From contig CALZJL010000056.1 of NCBI GenBank assembly GCA_945787625.1, forward strand, positions 1 to 7,631: a stretch of DNA of 7,631 nt, given 5' to 3'. Each line of letters starts with the position of its first letter. Within the stretch, counting starts at the first letter, position 1. The translations under genes were made by a program, and so were the position numbers. Positions 6,709-7,631 of this stretch are shown piece by piece. The notes under the pieces were generated by a model. That model searched no databases, had not been told where the DNA came from, and saw only the letters and a program-made list of their open reading frames with translations. This DNA is from an uncultured Prevotellaceae bacterium. GTDB taxonomy: Bacteria; Bacteroidota; Bacteroidia; Bacteroidales; Bacteroidaceae.

Positions 6709-6724
6709 TTTGACATATATCAAA
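6709..6724. promoter_or_regulatory. FNR/CRP-type binding site candidate upstream of pflB
   Basis: TTTGACATATATCAAA is a 16-bp palindrome with a single mismatched pair (C6714/A6719). Its core TTGAC-ATAT-ATCAA matches the FNR consensus TTGAT-N4-ATCAA at 9 of 10 fixed positions. FNR activates pfl in enterobacteria, and CRP/FNR-family regulators occur in Bacteroidales. Its centre (6716.5) is about 90 nt before the expected start from the proximal promoter, and it overlaps the -33 of the distal promoter. The match is visible; regulator identity is inferred. Confidence 0.5.
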
Positions 6725-6739
6725 AAAATGGTAAATTTG
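6709..6739 (+). promoter_or_regulatory. Distal pflB promoter P2 (TTTG, N19, TAAATTTG)
   Basis: TTTG at 6709-6712, a 19-nt spacer, then TAAATTTG at 6732-6739 meet the Bacteroidota promoter consensus. Transcription would start near 6746, about 100 nt before pflB. The -33 element lies within the FNR-like palindrome, so a protein bound there would compete with polymerase at this promoter. Confidence 0.55.
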
Positions 6740-6770
6740 AGAATAGTCGCTGGTTATTTATATATAATTG

Positions 6771-6802
6771 TTTGCGCGTGTGAGATTTTCTAAATACCTT
6801 TG
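6771..6802 (+). promoter_or_regulatory. Proximal pflB promoter P1 (TTTG, N20, TACCTTTG)
   Basis: TTTG at 6771-6774, a 20-nt spacer, then TACCTTTG at 6795-6802 match the Bacteroidota consensus well. An AT-only tract (TATTTATATATAATT) lies just upstream and may act like an UP element. The start would be near 6809, giving a leader of about 37 nt. The AAAGGA at 6810-6815 is over 30 nt from the ATG, too far to be the ribosome-binding site. Confidence 0.75.
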
Positions 6803-6846
6803 CATTGCGAAAGGAACAAAAATACTAACCACTAACAATTGATATT

Positions 6847-7631
6847 ATGGAATTGAAAAATCTTCAACAGGACTTTAAGGGCACTTCATGGAAGCATGAG
6901 ATTGATGTGCGTGATTTTATTCAGCACAACTATGAGCCCTATGATGGTGATGAGAGTTTTCTCGCGCCTGCATCTGAGAAGACGAAGAAGCTGTGGGATA
7001 AGCTCACGGAGATGTTTAAGATAGAGCGCGAGAAGGGTGTTTATGATGTTGAGACGAGACTGCCTCAGAGTATTGATACTTATGGACCTGGTTATATCGA
7101 CAAGGAAAATGAGGTCATCGTGGGTGTGCAGACTGATGCTCCGCTGAAGCGTGGTATCTTCCCTAAGGGTGGTATTCGTATGGTGGAGGCTGCGCTGAAG
7201 GCTTATGGCTATGAGTTGGACCCTTGGACTAAGCAGATTTATACTAAGTATCGTAAGACTCACAATGAGGGCGTGTTTGCTGCTTATAATGATGACATCA
7301 AGGCTGCTCGTCATGCTCATATTATCACTGGTCTGCCTGATGCGTATGGACGTGGGCGTATCATCGGTGACTATCGTCGTATCGCTCTTTATGGTACTGC
7401 TAATTTGATCGAGGAAAAGAAGCGTTTCCATAAGCGTATCGATATTCAGGAGTTTACTGAGGAGATTGTGCGCTGTCGTGAGGAGATTACGGATCAGATT
7501 AATGCTCTGAAGGAGTTTGAGCGTATGTGTGCTGGTTATGGCTTTGATGTGACTCGCCCTGCTGAGAACGCTCGTGAGGCTGTGCAGTGGACTTACTTCG
7601 GCTATCTGGGTGCTGTGAAGGATCAGGATGG
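6847..7631 (+). CDS. pflB: Pyruvate formate-lyase (formate acetyltransferase), N-terminal part
   Basis: The frame is open to the window end (261 codons plus two bases), about one third of a usual 740-760 residue PflB. The enzyme is a cytoplasmic glycyl-radical protein that splits pyruvate with CoA into acetyl-CoA and formate under anoxia. Matches to E. coli PflB are plain: V-R-D-F-I-Q (21-26), Y-x-G-D-E-S-F-L-A (32-40), A-P-L-K-R (98-102), Y-R-K-T-H-N-x-G-V-F (135-144), T-G-L-P-D-A-Y-G-R-G-R-I-I-G-D-Y-R-R (161-178) and Q-W-T-Y-F-G-Y-L (247-254). The active-site Cys pair and the C-terminal radical Gly lie outside the window, so integrity cannot be judged. Other glycyl-radical lyases are less likely given this N-terminal identity. 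Codons are mostly GGT, CGT, GCT, GAG and AAG, suggesting high expression. Two promoters and an FNR-like site precede it. A pflA activase gene may follow beyond the window. Confidence 0.95.
   Translation, partial: MELKNLQQDFKGTSWKHEIDVRDFIQHNYEPYDGDESFLAPASEKTKKLWDKLTEMFKIEREKGVYDVETRLPQSIDTYGPGYIDKENEVIVGVQTDAPLKRGIFPKGGIRMVEAALKAYGYELDPWTKQIYTKYRKTHNEGVFAAYNDDIKAARHAHIITGLPDAYGRGRIIGDYRRIALYGTANLIEEKKRFHKRIDIQEFTEEIVRCREEITDQINALKEFERMCAGYGFDVTRPAENAREAVQWTYFGYLGAVKDQD

Larger units (their letters stand above)
6549..6846. other. ddh-pflB divergent regulatory region
   Basis: This 298-nt AT-rich spacer has no gene. It holds a minus-strand promoter for ddh at its left end and two plus-strand promoters with an FNR-like palindrome for pflB at its right. 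In the remaining centre (about 6626-6705) I see only weak symmetry, such as AAAAG-TGG-CTTTT near 6685-6697. Confidence 0.7.

Noticed and set aside
6886..7431. 181-residue minus-strand frame opposite pflB
   Set aside because: It lies wholly antisense to a highly conserved pflB N-terminus, with no motif or plausible start context.

Overview
The window looks like ordinary chromosome from a member of the Bacteroidota, most likely the order Bacteroidales (Prevotella, Bacteroides or Porphyromonas relatives). The main evidence is the promoters. Several gene starts are preceded by the -33 TTTG / -7 TAnnTTTG architecture specific to this phylum, leaders are A-rich, and Shine-Dalgarno sequences are absent or poorly placed. 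A type II-like diaminopimelate dehydrogenase and a pyruvate formate-lyase fit a fermentative gut or oral anaerobe. I cannot name a genus. I see no insertion sequence, prophage, CRISPR array, tRNA or rRNA.

Left block, minus strand (9-4322): rnr (RNase R), rpoN (sigma-54) and a small membrane protein related to PAP2 phosphatases form one compact unit. rnr and rpoN overlap by an ATGA, and rpoN and the PAP2-like gene are 16 nt apart. The unit is probably transcribed from a -7 element near 4358-4365, which is overlapped by a perfect 7-bp inverted repeat.

Middle (4323-5648): a divergent 174-nt region leads on the plus strand to an extended short-chain dehydrogenase (NAD-dependent epimerase/dehydratase fold) of unknown substrate. 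It ends at a compact hairpin shared with the convergent ddh gene.

Right block (5649-7631): ddh on the minus strand makes or oxidises meso-diaminopimelate, a peptidoglycan and lysine precursor. It is divergent from pflB on the plus strand, which is cut off by the window end after 261 codons. The 298-nt ddh-pflB spacer is the most information-rich noncoding part. It holds one good promoter for ddh, two good promoters for pflB, and a 16-bp near-palindrome matching the FNR-type site TTGAT-N4-ATCAA at 9 of 10 fixed positions. That palindrome covers the -33 element of the upstream pflB promoter.

Across the window the plus strand is rich in G and T whichever strand encodes the gene. This suggests a strong replication-linked bias, with the plus strand as leading strand. 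It also explains the many long spurious reading frames lying over rpoN and rnr. No clearly new multi-gene system is visible. The best leads are the pflB control region, the operator-like palindrome at the rnr promoter, the type II DapDH, and the PAP2-like protein lacking some usual active-site residues.
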